A stretch of 64,000 bases of DNA from Crossaster papposus (GCA_037893245.1 JBAIAA010000876.1:310001-374000); one strand, 5' to 3'. Shown: positions 23,075-35,025, counted from the stretch's first letter. Notes: generated by a model not told the origin, from the sequence alone. Translations and numbers: made by a program.

Positions 23075-24389
23075 ATCGTTGATCTCCATTATAAAGGAGA
23101 TAATGTGTACAACACGTACGCGTGTACAGTATAATCCACGTGAATGGCGAGTGTAACAGTTTTTGTAGATTCTCGTAAATTTTCGCATCAAAATAAAAAT
23201 CGCCCGTAGGACCGGCAGAGATGGGAATAGTACGAGTCGAAAGCATAACTCTTCAAGTTTGTAACAAATGAGAAATTTTGTCTCGAAACATCCCGAAACA
23301 GTCGGGGTCACCAAAAACGTGCAGGTATTCTAGACTAAATAAAAAGTATTTTCATACCTCATTTCACAAGCCTCGGAAATAGCCTTCACAACAAAATAAT
23401 CAATACAAATACTATTATTCGACACAGAAAATAATAAATGTTCACTTAACACCCCCATGTTGGCCCAACACTGCTGCAAAAACAGACTTATGTCCCATTT
23501 TCGCGGGGCACTCCTCCATGCTTACAAAACCTCGTAAAATATCGTTGCGACGAGACCGTCAATTCGCTGCAAACTCGTCGGGTGCACTAGCCTAATTCAA
23601 GTCCCATTGAAAACAGTGTAAAATCAACAATGTTCAGGACCAAGTTTCATGCACACCGACATCACTGGGGTTTCTCAAACAACAATCAGATTATTGTCTT
23701 GGTCTTTATCTTTCCATTTCTTTTCGATTTTTAGTAGGTTAGCCAATTACATTTTTTGATATTCACACCAAAAGAAACTCACCTCCCGAAAAGTGATACT
23801 TCCCGAGCCTGCAAGCAGCCATTTTACAAATGGCATCTCTCCACGTTCTAGGGCAATTGGGACCCATTTTTCAACCGTACTTTTGTCAAGTCTGCCCTCA
23901 GATTGAAGCTCAAAAACCAGGGAGTTGATCCTATGCTAAATTACACAATCCCACCATTTCTTTCACCAAACGGCATCCTTTTTCAAAAGAAATTGTAGGG
24001 GGGGGGGGGGCACATTTTATGCTAATGAGCTGGCGGAGAAATTCTCCCTTCAATTAGGGTAGTGCACCCGTCGCTGTTCGCCTCATTATCGAGTACGTCG
24101 CGACCTGACTGGTCTATTACACGAAGCGCACACAGGGTACCGAATATAGGTAAACGAGGCGAGGCTTCGTCAAAATATGTCATGAATTGATGTTTGTGAG
24201 TGCGGGACACTGACGGGGAATATAGCGCGGCATATCGGAGTTACACTGAACTACAGTGGGGCCAGCTTGCAGGTCGCGCCAAGTTAATCGTCCATATCGC
24301 TCAGATGGAAAAAAATCAACAGTCAATAATCAAATCAAAATTCTAGTAATTTATTTAGGGTTAGGAGGGAATGTGCATCAAAATATAAC

Positions 24390-25034
24390 AATTGTGACCT
24401 GTCATCACAAAATGAGAGTAAAGTCGGAAATATTGAAAGTTGAGATATTGGTATTTTCAAATTCTTGAGAAAGAGAGCTTTCCAATGATACATAACACTT
24501 GGGGGTTTTGCAATAAATACTTTTTACAGCGCTCTAGAAAGTCATGGGTTTCACAAAACGTGTTTGTGAGAAAACTAACTTTAAACATCTTAAACAAAAC
24601 ACGCAAAAGTTAACAAAACAGGACAAGTAAGGTTCGGTTGAGCATAGCAACGGCTATGTTCTAATCATTATTTCTTCTTGAAATTTTCAACACATACAAA
24701 CTATTGTATAAACAGCAAAATATCAAAATTTCGAAAATGTGGGATACTTATGAGGACCTGATTTGCATATTTAATTACCGTGTTAATTAGACCACTAATG
24801 GACTTTAATTCAAACACTAACTACGCAAACACTACGCAAACTCGCGTAATTTAATTGGTTTTCGATCATCTGATCTGACCCCAAAAAATGGGAATATGTA
24901 GAAGAGGACTTGGGCTTTCCAAATTACCAAAATTCTTAAAATTGACCACCCCTTCATATTTTGACTTTGAATGGCCATATCTCTGAATCACATTGTGCGA
25001 CTTTACTCTCATTTTGTGGTGACAGGTCACAATT
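24390..25034. mobile_element. MITE with ~36-bp terminal inverted repeats (copy in unit 1)
   Basis: Begins aattgtgacctgtcatcaca and ends in the reverse complement, tgtggtgacaggtcacaatt. The TIRs extend through 'aaaatgagagtaaagtcg'. The interior is AT-rich and non-coding. An identical copy sits at 28256-28900 because the whole block was duplicated. Confidence 0.8.
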
Positions 25035-25585
25035 AATAGCTTTAAATATTTCGTTACAGTAGATGCATCTGTTGAATCTACGAGTCCGTTAGATGATTAT
25101 AGGTAACCAATCATTATTCTAATAATACGTGTGTGTTGTTATTGATTTAAAAACCATTTGCACGTAAAGCATGTGTCACTATGCTAATGACCAGCTGTGC
25201 AAGTGCAGTTATAATAGTTAATAGTAACTACATGTATAGTATCAAAGGTTATGTATACAATCTACCTATATGATTAAAACTATTGATCAACTTAAACTTC
25301 TTCAATGTTTTCATTTTTCGGTACTTAAAAAGTGAATTGTAACGTAAAAAGTGAAATATAACAAAACGTTTTCAAACGTTTTCAAACGTATCAACAATAT
25401 AATTTGCGCCAATTAATCTGCATACAAATTCCGCTGTAACTATTCGGATTTAGAAAACCTAGTTTGACTGCATAATCACTATCTACGCTGTTCAAATTCG
25501 AGAGAAAAAAAGCCGATATCAAAATGGTCATTCACTGCATTCTCAAACCGAATTTTCGAATGGTTATTACATTACACTATCACTG

Positions 25586-26939
25586 TCAATATTTCAACGT
25601 GACGCGATAACATATTTTAGCCACGACTGTTGCAATGCTAAGTGCTAGAGACAGGGTTGGTACTGATGCTGAGCTTAAGCCATAAACCGAGGCCTTGATG
25701 ATAAATGCCTCGCCTGCAGCTGAATAAATTTTACTCAGTCCTTGGGATTTCCCGTTGCGATCCATGTTGCTGCTGATTTCAATGACCCCAGTGTCACCCT
25801 CGGCTTTCAACTCTAACTTCATTAGGGCTGCGGTGTAATCCTCAGTAGACTCGGAGGTACCAGCGTTGATGATGACTAGGAAGGACTCAAGGCCCGGTGT
25901 ATCAGGCATACGGAGGAAAGAGAAGATCTTGTCGTTCACGATGACGTACTTGAGGTGGTTGGTTTGGAAGGCAGGCTCGTCTTTCCGGAGTGCTGCTAGC
26001 TTCTTGTAGAGTGCCAACGCAGATGTGTTGTCTGCCTTTTGGTCAGCAACGTTGACTCCTGAGAGGTAGTTCTGGTTGACAGGAAGCCATGTTTTCCCGG
26101 TAGTGGTGCTGAAGCCGGCATGACGTGACCTGTCCCACTGCATCGGGGAACGCTCAGGGTCTCGTGTGTACTCCTCCCAGTGTTCAGGATTGTTTATTGC
26201 GAAAGGGTCTTGGGTTTCATTGTATGGAACCCAGATATCCTCCATCGCTATCTCTTCACCGTAGTAGGTGGTCGGGGTACCAGGCAGGAGAAGATTCAAG
26301 ACGTTCAAAGCTCGTGCATAATTGACACCCATCCTATCAGCGATTCGGAAGTTGTCGTGGTTACCAATCACCCAGTTTGGCCACTTGTCAGGCGGTAGGT
26401 CCCTCATCCAATCATCAACCATCTTGTAGATTTTAGTGCCCGAGAGGTTATCTTTGTTGAGTTCAATTAAACCGAAGTTGAAAGGGAAATCTGCCTCAGG
26501 TTGATCCGTGGTTCCGTAGTATGGGATGAGTGCATTGTGAGTATCGTAAGTCTCTGTCACCATGAATCGATACTGGTCATTGCCGAATTCCTGGAAGATT
26601 CTCCTCCAGTCCTTGATGACGTCATGGAGCTCAGGGAGATCCGCCGTCATGGTGTGGAGCAAGCTGTCGTACTGAGCCTGCTCTCCCGGTGTTGCTGTGT
26701 AATCAGGATTCACCGGCTCATCTTCTAGACCCTCGCTCTCGTACATGTGCCGGATGGCGTCTACGCGTAGACCGTCCACGCCTTTGGTCAGCCAGAAACG
26801 CACCACGTCATCCATCGCTGCTTTTACCTCCTGTTTGCGGTAGTTCAGATCCGGTTGCTCCTTGAGAAACTGATGCAAGTAAAACTGCTGCCTCTCCGGT
26901 ACCCACTCCCACATGGAGCCTCCGAACACACTTACCCAG
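25586..26939 (-). pseudogene. Alpha-glucosidase (maltase), GH13 copy 2, 5'-truncated
   Basis: The last ~450 codons are essentially identical to copy 3, as both are within the tandem duplication. The duplication boundary at 26939/26940 removes the signal peptide, the calcium loop and GH13 region I (DFVPNH). The open frame from ATG 26929 is an accident of the junction. It retains the nucleophile region (GVDGLRVDAIRH), the acid (TETYDTH), the stabiliser (GNHD) and the hydrophobic C-terminal tail (SVPTLSLALSIATVVAKIC). Without the first third of the (beta/alpha)8 barrel it cannot be an active enzyme and it has no secretion signal. It may serve as a donor for gene conversion. Confidence 0.9.
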
Positions 26940-29900
26940 ATCGTTGATCTCCATTATAAAGGAGATAATGTGTACAACACGTACGCGTGTACAGTATAAT
27001 CCACGTGAATGGCGAGTGTAACAGTTTTTGTAGATTCTCGTAAATTTTCGCATCAAAATAAAAATTGCCCGTAGGACCGGCAGAGATGGGAATAGTACGA
27101 GTCGAAAGCATAACTCTTCAAGTTTGTAACAAATGAGAAATTTTGTCTCGAAACATCCCGAAACAGTCGGGGTCACCAAAAACGTGCAGGTATTCTAGAC
27201 TAAATAAAAAGTATTTTCATACCTCATTTCACAAGCCTCGGAAATAGCCTTCACAACAAAATAATCAATACAAATACTATTATTCGACACAGAAAATAAT
27301 AAATGTTCACTTAACACCCCCATGTTGGCCCAACACTGCTGCGAAAACAGACTTATGTCCCATTTTCGCGGGGCACTCCTCCATGCTTACAAAACCTCGT
27401 AAAATATCGTTGCGACGAGACCGTCAATTCGCTGCAAACTCGTCGGGTGCACTAGCCTAATTCAAGTCCCATTGAAAACAGTGTAAAATCAACAATGTTC
27501 AGGACCAAGTTTCATGCACACCGACATCACTGGGGTTTCTCAAACAACAATCAGATTATTGTCTTGGTCTTTATCTTTCCATTTCTTTTCGATTTTTAGT
27601 AGGTTAGCCAATTACATTTTTTGATATTCACACCAAAAGAAACTCACCTCCCGAAAAGTGATACTTCCCGAGCCTGCAAGCAGCCATTTTACAAATGGCA
27701 TCTCTCCACGTTCTAGGGCAATTGGGACCCATTTTTCAACCGTACTTTTGTCAAGTCTGCCCTCAGATTGAAGCTCAAAAACCAGGGAGTTGATCCTATG
27801 CTAAATTACACAATCCCACCATTTCTTTCACCAAACGGCATCCTTTTTCAAAAGAAATTGTAGGGGGGGGGGGGGGCACATTTTATGCTAATGAGCTGGC
27901 GGAGAAATTCTCCCTTCAATTAGGGTAGTGCACCCGTCGCTGTTCGCCTCATTATCGAGTACGTCGCGACCTGACTGGTCTATTACACGAAGCGCACACA
28001 GGGTACCGAATATAGGTAAACGAGGCGAGGCTTCGTCAAAATATGTCATGAATTGATGTTTGTGAGTGCGGGACACTGACGGGGAATATAGCGCGGCATA
28101 TCGGAGTTACACTGAACTACAGTGGGGCCAGCTTGCAGGTCGCGCCAAGTTAATCGTCCATATCGCTCAGATGGAAAAAAATCAACAGTCAATAATCAAA
28201 TCAAAATTTTAGTAATTTATTTAGGGTTAGGAGGGAATGTGCATCAAAATAGAACAATTGTGACCTGTCATCACAAAATGAGAGTAAAGTCGGAAATATT
28301 GAAAGTTGAGATATTGGTATTTTCAAATTCTTGAGAAAGAGAGCTTTCCAATGATACATAACACTTGGGGGTTTTGCAATAAATACTTTTTACAGCGCTC
28401 TAGAAAGTCATGGGTTTCACAAAACGTGTTTGTGAGAAAACTAACTTTAAACATCTTAAACAAAACACGCAAAAGTTAACAAAACAGGACAAGTAAGGTT
28501 CGGTTGAGCATAGCAACGGCTATGTTCTAATCATTATTTCTTCTTGAAATTTTCAACACATACAAACTATTGTATAAACAGCAAAATATCAAAATTTCGA
28601 AAATGTGGGATACTTATGAGGACCTGATTTGCATATTTAATTACCGTGTTAATTAGACCACTAATGGACTTTAATTCAAACACTAACTACGCAAACACTA
28701 CGCAAACTCGCGTAATTTAATTGGTTTTCGATCATCTGATCTGACCCCCAAAAATGGGAATATGTAGAAGAGGACTTGGGCTTTCCAAATTACCAAAATT
28801 CTTAAAATTGACCACCCCTTCATATTTTGACTTTGAATGGCCATATCTCTGAATCACATTGTGCGACTTTACTCTCATTTTGTGGTGACAGGTCACAATT
28901 AATAGCTTTAAATATTTCTTTACAGTAGATGCATCTGTTGAATCTACGAGTCCGTTAGATGATTATAGGTAACCAATCATTATTCTGGTAATACGTGTGT
29001 GTTGTTATTGATTTAAAAACCATTTGCACGTAAAGCATGTGTCACTATGCTAATGACCAGCTGTGCAAGTGCAGTTATAATAGTTAATAGTAACTACATG
29101 TATAGTATCAAAGGTTATGTATACAATCTACCTATATGATTAAAACTATTGATCAACTTAAACTTCTTCAATGTTTTCATTTTTCGGTACTTAAAAAGTG
29201 AATTGTAACGTAAAAAGTGAAATATAACAAAACGTTTTCAAACGTTTTCAAACGTATCAACAATATAATTTGCGCCAATTAATCTGCATACAAATTCCGC
29301 TGTAACTATTCGGATTTAGAAAACCTAGTTTGACTGCATAATCACTATCTACGCTGTTCAAATTCGAGAGAAAAAAAGCCGATATCAAAATGGTCATTCA
29401 CTGCATTCTCAAACCGAATTTTCGAATGGTTATTACATTACACTATCACTGTCAATATTTCAACGTGACGCGATAACATATTTTAGCCACGACTGTTGCA
29501 ATGCTAAGTGCTAGAGACAGGGTTGGTACTGATGCTGAGCTTAAGCCATAAACCGAGGCCTTGATGATAAATGCCTCGCCTGCAGCTGAATAAATTTTAC
29601 TCAGTCCTTGGGATTTCCCGTTGCGATCCATGTTGCTGCTGATTTCAATGACCCCAGTGTCACCCTCGGCTTTCAACTCTAACTTCATTAGGGCTGCGGT
29701 GTAATCCTCAGTAGACTCGGAGGTACCAGCGTTGATGATGACTAGGAAGGACTCAAGGCCCGGTGTATCAGGCATACGGAGGAAAGAGAAGATCTTGTCG
29801 TTCACGATGACGTACTTGAGGTGGTTGGTTTGGAAGGCAGGCTCGTCTTTCCGGAGTGCTGCTAGCTTCTTGTAGAGTGCCAACGCAGATGTGTTGTCTG

Positions 29901-30805
29901 CCTTTTGGTCAGCAACGTTGACTCCTGAGAGGTAGTTCTGGTTGACAGGAAGCCATGTTTTCCCGGTAGTGGTGCTGAAGCCGGCATGACGTGACCTGTC
30001 CCACTGCATCGGGGAACGCTCAGGGTCTCGTGTGTACTCCTCCCAGTGTTCAGGATTGTTTATTGCGAAAGGGTCTTGGGTTTCATTGTATGGAACCCAG
30101 ATATCCTCCATCGCTATCTCTTCACCGTAGTAGGTGGTCGGGGTACCAGGCAGGAGAAGATTCAAGACGTTCAAAGCTCGTGCATAATTGACACCCATCC
30201 TATCAGCGATTCGGAAGTTGTCGTGGTTACCAATCACCCAGTTTGGCCACTTGTCAGGCGGTAGGTCCCTCATCCAATCATCAACCATCTTGTAGATTTT
30301 AGTGCCCGAGAGGTTATCTTTGTTGAGTTCAATTAAACCGAAGTTGAAAGGGAAATCTGCCTCAGGTTGATCCGTGGTTCCGTAGTATGGGATGAGTGCA
30401 TTGTGAGTATCGTAAGTCTCTGTCACCATGAATCGATACTGGTCATTGCCGAATTCCTGGAAGATTCTCCTCCAGTCCTTGATGACGTCATGGAGCTCAG
30501 GGAGATCCGCCGTCATGGTGTGGAGCAAGCTGTCGTACTGAGCCTGCTCTCCCGGTGTTGCTGTGTAATCAGGATTCACCGGCTCATCTTCTAGACCCTC
30601 GCTCTCGTACATGTGCCGGATGGCGTCTACGCGTAGACCGTCCACGCCTTTGGTCAGCCAGAAACGCACCACGTCATCCATCGCTGCTTTTACCTCCTGT
30701 TTGCGGTAGTTCAGATCCGGTTGCTCCTTGAGAAACTGATGCAAGTAAAACTGCTGCCTCTCCGGTACCCACTCCCACATGGAGCCTCCGAACACACTTA
30801 CCCAG
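26940..30805. repeat. Tandem segmental duplication, unit 2 (3,866 bp)
   Basis: Direct repeat of 23075-26939. In this unit the maltase continues without interruption past 30805 into the 5' part of copy 3, so unit 2 holds the ancestral right-hand context and unit 1 the ancestral left-hand context. Confidence 0.95.
28256..28900. mobile_element. MITE with ~36-bp terminal inverted repeats (copy in unit 2)
   Basis: Same element as 24390-25034, copied by the tandem duplication. Confidence 0.8.
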
Positions 30806-31320
30806 TTATTGGGAACGCATTGCTGGGGTGGATCAGAGCAGCCTTGCTTAGGGTCTTCCCACACGTAGTAGTCCCTGTACGGGTTGGTACTGTCTGTGTT
30901 TTTCTTGCTTTCCAGAAACCATTGGTGCTGGTCGCTGGAGTGGTTTGGCACAAAATCCATCATGAGTTTAAGGCCGAGTTGGTGTGCCTTAGTAATCATC
31001 TCATCAAAGTCAGCCATGGTACCGAATATGGGATCGATATCTATGAAATCGGCAACATCGTAGCCAAAGTCGGCCATGGGTGACTTGTACACCGGGCTCA
31101 GCCATACGGTGCCTACCCCGATGTCGTTGAAGTACTCGAGGCGGGACGTGATACCATCTAGATCCCCCACGCCATCACCGTCCGAGTCCATGAAGGAACG
31201 CGGGTAGATCTGGTACACGATCGTACCCTTCCACCACTCGGACGGCTCAAACCCAACTGCCAAGGTTGGTGTAGATATGATCATCAAAATCATACACATT
31301 GCAAGAGAATCTCGTCCCAT
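29452..31320 (-). CDS. Alpha-glucosidase (maltase), GH13 copy 3, intact
   Basis: An intact, intronless 622-codon gene starting at ATG 31320. A signal peptide covers residues 1-22 (ILMIISTPTLAVG). The conserved barrel start WWKGTIVYQIYPRSF is at 29-43, the Asp-rich calcium loop at 45-56, and GH13 region I DFVPNH at 122-127. The nucleophile is Asp232 (GLRVDA), the acid/base Glu301 (TETYDTH), and the stabiliser Asp367 (GNHD). The C-terminal beta domain is complete. The protein ends in a hydrophobic stretch (LSLALSIATVV) plus a short basic tail. This could be a GPI-attachment signal or membrane tail, by analogy with GPI-linked insect gut maltases; that is inference. Its length is typical of metazoan maltases. 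Expected role: release of glucose from maltose and short alpha-glucans at the gut surface. The 3' 1.35 kb is duplicated as copy 2. Confidence 0.93.
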   Translation of the reverse strand: MGRDSLAMCMILMIISTPTLAVGFEPSEWWKGTIVYQIYPRSFMDSDGDGVGDLDGITSRLEYFNDIGVGTVWLSPVYKSPMADFGYDVADFIDIDPIFGTMADFDEMITKAHQLGLKLMMDFVPNHSSDQHQWFLESKKNTDSTNPYRDYYVWEDPKQGCSDPPQQCVPNNWVSVFGGSMWEWVPERQQFYLHQFLKEQPDLNYRKQEVKAAMDDVVRFWLTKGVDGLRVDAIRHMYESEGLEDEPVNPDYTATPGEQAQYDSLLHTMTADLPELHDVIKDWRRIFQEFGNDQYRFMVTETYDTHNALIPYYGTTDQPEADFPFNFGLIELNKDNLSGTKIYKMVDDWMRDLPPDKWPNWVIGNHDNFRIADRMGVNYARALNVLNLLLPGTPTTYYGEEIAMEDIWVPYNETQDPFAINNPEHWEEYTRDPERSPMQWDRSRHAGFSTTTGKTWLPVNQNYLSGVNVADQKADNTSALALYKKLAALRKDEPAFQTNHLKYVIVNDKIFSFLRMPDTPGLESFLVIINAGTSESTEDYTAALMKLELKAEGDTGVIEISSNMDRNGKSQGLSKIYSAAGEAFIIKASVYGLSSASVPTLSLALSIATVVAKICYRVTLKY

Positions 31321-31712
31321 TGTGAAGGTTGGACCTCTAACTTCAGATTATATTTTCACAGAAACGTGAATTATAGGCTGCTTGTGGCTTACGGCGTTTC
31401 AAAACTGTTAGTAAAATGCGGAGATTGAGGTTAAAACATTCGAATTTAAAAGTCAAAGTTCGGTGTTGTTGGTACCTCAAACGATTGGGTCTAATGTCCA
31501 TCTTGATAAGCTATCAAAAAAGCTAAATTAGCTACCATTTGTTTGGGGGTGTATACCAGTAAACGGGGACACAGGGACGTACCACACACAAGGGTCGCAT
31601 TTTTTGCAATCTTGTATACCAATTCCACGACCCCCCCCCCCCTTTCCAGGGGCGGTTGTCTAGCCCCCCGAAACCGCGGTTTAGTTTTATAGTGTTCGGT
31701 GCGACAGAACCA
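31321..31712. promoter_or_regulatory. 5' flank of maltase copy 3 (no defined elements)
   Basis: Non-coding upstream sequence. I see no convincing TATA box in the first 100 bp, and the poly-C run at about 31630 begins repeat sequence. The promoter must lie here, but I cannot place it. Confidence 0.3.
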
Positions 31713-32046
31713 CTCACTTCACTTCACAAAATAGGGTCTGGAGCTAAAACTACTAGCCCAAATCAAGATATCCCTCCATTTGCAGACCCCCCCCCCCCCC
31801 CCCCCCACATAATTACCAAAAGATCCACATTTTCGGGGTAAATAATGGTATTTTGATTTAGAAATAACGGTACTGGCAACCGAAAAAATGTGCACCCCCA
31901 TAACAAATTCTGCGTATTTGTGTGGGTAGTTTTAGCCTCAGGGTAGTGGAAGCATGCTTGTCAGTGGGAATATGCTTGTCCGGGTTGTTTTTTTTTGGTG
32001 TTTTTCGGGGGGGGGGGGGCAGTGGGGGAGGGGGCACTGTGTATAG
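31713..32046. mobile_element. Palindromic MITE, family 1 copy B (rearranged)
   Basis: Contains 'cacttcacaaaatagggtct' and 'gagctaaaactactagccc', then 'gttttagcctcagggtagtg' and 'gaagcatgcttgtc', the diagnostic blocks of the family at 12298 and 35888. They are separated by a C21-type run, and a G12-type run follows. Ends are not clear. Confidence 0.65.
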
Positions 32047-32404
32047 TTTCAAAGCATTTTATCATTTTATGGACAGCTATTGAAAAGTTGTCTTTTGGTA
32101 AAAACATGGCGCACAGCTCTTGATAGCAAGAACCAATTTGAACAATGATCTTTCAGATGTTGGGAAGAGCATGCTCTATCAACACGTACCTTACTGGTAG
32201 ATCACATATATATTGTATTATTTTGTTTACGGAAAGAAACAACAATATTAACTGTACTGCAGTTACCAGTGCATGTACATGTACATGTGTATATTTAAGC
32301 ATGGCCTTCCTGTGCATGTATGAGATAAAACCAGACATAATTATACGTCGACGTGAAGACCACGTTTAGGACACACAAACAGCCTTGACTGGTTCCGGTT
32401 ACAA

Positions 32405-32790
32405 CTTTAAAGGTAGGATACACCATTTGCAAATATCTAAAAAAATTACTACCGAATTATTAGGAAATATCCTACTCATCTAAAAGTAAATAATGATTCT
32501 AGGCATCCAGCAAAATGAATGCGATAGATATTCTGTAATTATTCTGAAAAGTATAATTTTATAAAGAAAAATTCGCGATAGCCGGACGGCGATCGCGAAA
32601 AAACACAAATAACATAAGAATAACTGCTCGACGCCGGTTGAAAACAAACCCTGCTTTTCGTGCTTTTCTCGGCATCCATGATTGTAAAACTTCGGACAGG
32701 TCAGTTAAACGATATTTACTATGAAATACAACCCAAAAAATCTACTTATTCATGATAATTCAAGCAATAACCAATGGTGTATCCACCTTT
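32405..32790. repeat. Interspersed repeat, partial copy 3 of the segment at 1-640
   Basis: Matches about 145-560 in the same orientation ('ctaccgaattatta', 'catccatgattgtaaaactt', 'cagttaaacgatatttacta'), ending with one unit of the 55-bp satellite. Confidence 0.65.
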
Positions 32791-34085
32791 AACCACCAAA
32801 TACGAGTAGAGTTTTCACATTATCATAATAATATTATTATTAACGCCGGGGCCGGCTCAGTATCACGTTCCCGCCCCGAACCCGCACAGATATGCAGATC
32901 ACGGGACAAATTCAATTCATTCCATCACTGTAAAAAAAAGCCTTCCAATATTGACTGCATACATGTTCTAGCTTGTGGTCGGCACTGTACACAACAGTAT
33001 TTGTATTGGCAGCCGTTGTCGGTTAATCTAGTGACCTAAGTTTTCACAGATGATCGGTTTCAATATTCAATAAGAATGGCGGCATTTGGGGGAAGCACAT
33101 CGGGCGGAAAATAGGTAAGTCACTTCGTATGCACCAGTTGAGTCTGTCTATAAATAAGAGGTAAATCTTGTTTTCGTGTTGCGGTTGCGTCAGGCATCGT
33201 CTGTGCTATCGCACACAGTGTGACCACTCATTATTTTCATTTTTTTCAAGATCAGCTCCCAAAATCTTTCAAGATCTTTCAAGCCTATGTAAATCAGTAT
33301 ACAACCTAGTGTAAACTTAATAAAATACAGGTACATGCACATTTACATGTACATAAGCTGCTACATAAAGCCGTACATCAAACTGGCGCCATTTTATGCA
33401 CGGACTTGCACATGTTGTACGGCAAAGCTGAAAAGTTGGGTACTATACAATAGCCTCCCATCGCAAATTTAAAATTATACATTGAAAATAAAAATCACAC
33501 GTACCGTTCAAAAGTCCAATTTATTGGAAAATGTTTAAAAAGTCTGCATGAAATTCAATATTTTTGCACTTTTGGGAAATCTGTCGATATTTGTGGCTTT
33601 TTCAGATCTTTTTTTTCTTCAAGTTTTCAAGATGGGTCTCAATCTTTCAAGATCTTGAAAGATCTTTCAAGCAGTGGCAACACTGATCGCACAGTGTCCA
33701 ACTCTAGGTGTGCATACCTTGCCAAACATCGCTATAAACATTACTCGTCTCGGTCATTAAATCGATACCGGTGGCCAATTTATTGGGCCGAGGCTAAAGA
33801 CCTCACGGCAGACAGCGTAGCTTCACTATATATGGCGAGTTACGCTAACTCGGTTGGTCAAAAAGCTGCAGCTGAATTGCGGTTTAGAGTCCCTGGAATT
33901 TTGCGTCCCTTGTTTCCAAAAGTATATGTTTGATCAAGTCCTATTGGGTAAAAACAACCACATCTTTCTTCTCATTTATGCAGCTTTGAAGTTTTTTTTG
34001 CAAGGGAAAGCAAGTCCACAGATTATTTCTGTACCAACGTTACTGGGGCATGGGAATTTTTGTCATTTACTATACTTGCTCACAT
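32791..34085. other. Non-coding stretch upstream of NAT
   Basis: No gene visible. Clusters of 'tttcaagatc' words occur at 33246-33290 and 33600-33675, including the palindrome tttcaagatcttgaaa. The sequence just before the NAT start (34085-34115) looks like a splice acceptor (tttgctcccag), so a non-coding 5' exon further upstream is possible, as known for vertebrate NAT genes. Confidence 0.45.
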
Positions 34086-34122
34086 ATTTGCTCCCAGTAA
34101 TTCAGTTAACTGTAACGCCAAG

Positions 34123-35025
34123 ATGTCATCGTCTAACGACTTCATCAGCCTGGCCGAAGTCAAGGAGTTCCTTGAGAGCACCTTGCAGCTTCAGCTTCCT
34201 CTAGAGCGGCTGAGAGAAGACCGCGCCGGCTTCTTGAGAGACGTCATCAGCAGGTGCCATGAGAGGATCCCCTTCCAGAGCGTGACGGGGATAGCAACTC
34301 TCAAACCGGAGAGGCGGGCGCTGACCTTCCCCGAAATCAAGACCGACGTGATGACCCGGCAAGGTGGCCTTTGCTGCGAGTTGAACTACTTTCTGAAGGT
34401 GCTCCTGGGGACGATGGGGTTCGAGGTCTACCACATCGGGTGCAGCGTTTTCGGAAATCTCAACAGTCATCTGTCCACGGTCGTAAAGAATCTGAGCCGA
34501 CCGGGCGATCTGCATCTGGTGGATATTGGAACCGCGAACCCCATTTTCGAGCCGATTCCGTTGGACTTTGACAGCGAGTCGCCGTTGTACAAAACGAGCT
34601 ACCTGCACCACAAGTTCTTGAAAAACTCCGAGGGCACCTACCGGTGGATGCACAGAGTCTACCGGGGTCATTACGACGAACCGCTGCTGGACGCCGTTGA
34701 CAAGTGGTACACGTTTATGGTGTTCGACTTGGAGTCACGGGATATCGAATTCTTTGCCCCTATTATGGAGTGCATCCACACGGTGGAGAGCGGACCCAAT
34801 GCCCTGACGCCTTTTTTGGTCAGCTTGAGGGCGATCGACTTCCGGAACAGGAGGCTGTTTGCCATCAAGGATACCACCATCCTAGAGGAAGACGAAAGCG
34901 GTAAGGTGAACAAGAAGCGTATATCATCCCTCCAAGAGCTGATAGAGGCGTACAAGGTCCACTTTCCGCAGTTTCCTGCAGAGATTGTACACCGGGCCAC
35001 GCAGACTGTCAAACTTACCTTTTAA
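34123..35025 (+). CDS. Arylamine N-acetyltransferase-like protein
   Basis: A 300-residue intronless frame. The chosen start, ATG 34123, has a good context (aag before ATG) and aligns with the usual NAT N-terminus; an in-frame ATG at 34060 would add 21 atypical residues. The family transfers acetyl from acetyl-CoA to arylamines, arylhydroxylamines or hydrazines in the cytosol (xenobiotic phase II). The Cys-His-Asp triad is visible: Cys84 in RQGGLCCELNYFL, His116 in LNSHLSTVV, Asp134 in HLVDIGTANP. The RIPFQS motif near residue 50 matches the family's IPFE(N/Q) element. Length is normal, since human NATs have 290. His-Asp spacing is slightly wider and Cys-His spacing shorter than in human NATs, so substrate range cannot be predicted. 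It sits between maltase copies 3 and 4 on the opposite strand and looks unrelated to them functionally. Confidence 0.9.
   Translation: MSSSNDFISLAEVKEFLESTLQLQLPLERLREDRAGFLRDVISRCHERIPFQSVTGIATLKPERRALTFPEIKTDVMTRQGGLCCELNYFLKVLLGTMGFEVYHIGCSVFGNLNSHLSTVVKNLSRPGDLHLVDIGTANPIFEPIPLDFDSESPLYKTSYLHHKFLKNSEGTYRWMHRVYRGHYDEPLLDAVDKWYTFMVFDLESRDIEFFAPIMECIHTVESGPNALTPFLVSLRAIDFRNRRLFAIKDTTILEEDESGKVNKKRISSLQELIEAYKVHFPQFPAEIVHRATQTVKLTF

Larger units (their letters stand above)
23075..26939. repeat. Tandem segmental duplication, unit 1 (3,865 bp)
   Basis: Matches 26940-30805 base for base apart from about ten differences (for example 23226 c/t, 23492 a/g, 24385 t/g) and one extra G in the poly-G run at 27861-27874. 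It contains truncated maltase copy 2, its 3' flank and a 645-bp MITE. The right edge cuts maltase codon 'cccag' and is joined directly to the unit start 'atcgttgatctcc', with no obvious microhomology. Confidence 0.95.

Noticed and set aside
22808..23314. 168-codon minus-strand open frame, partly repeated at 26808-27179
   Set aside because: Only its start is shared because it lies in the duplicated unit; after the junction the other copy runs into antisense maltase sequence. No domain and no conservation.
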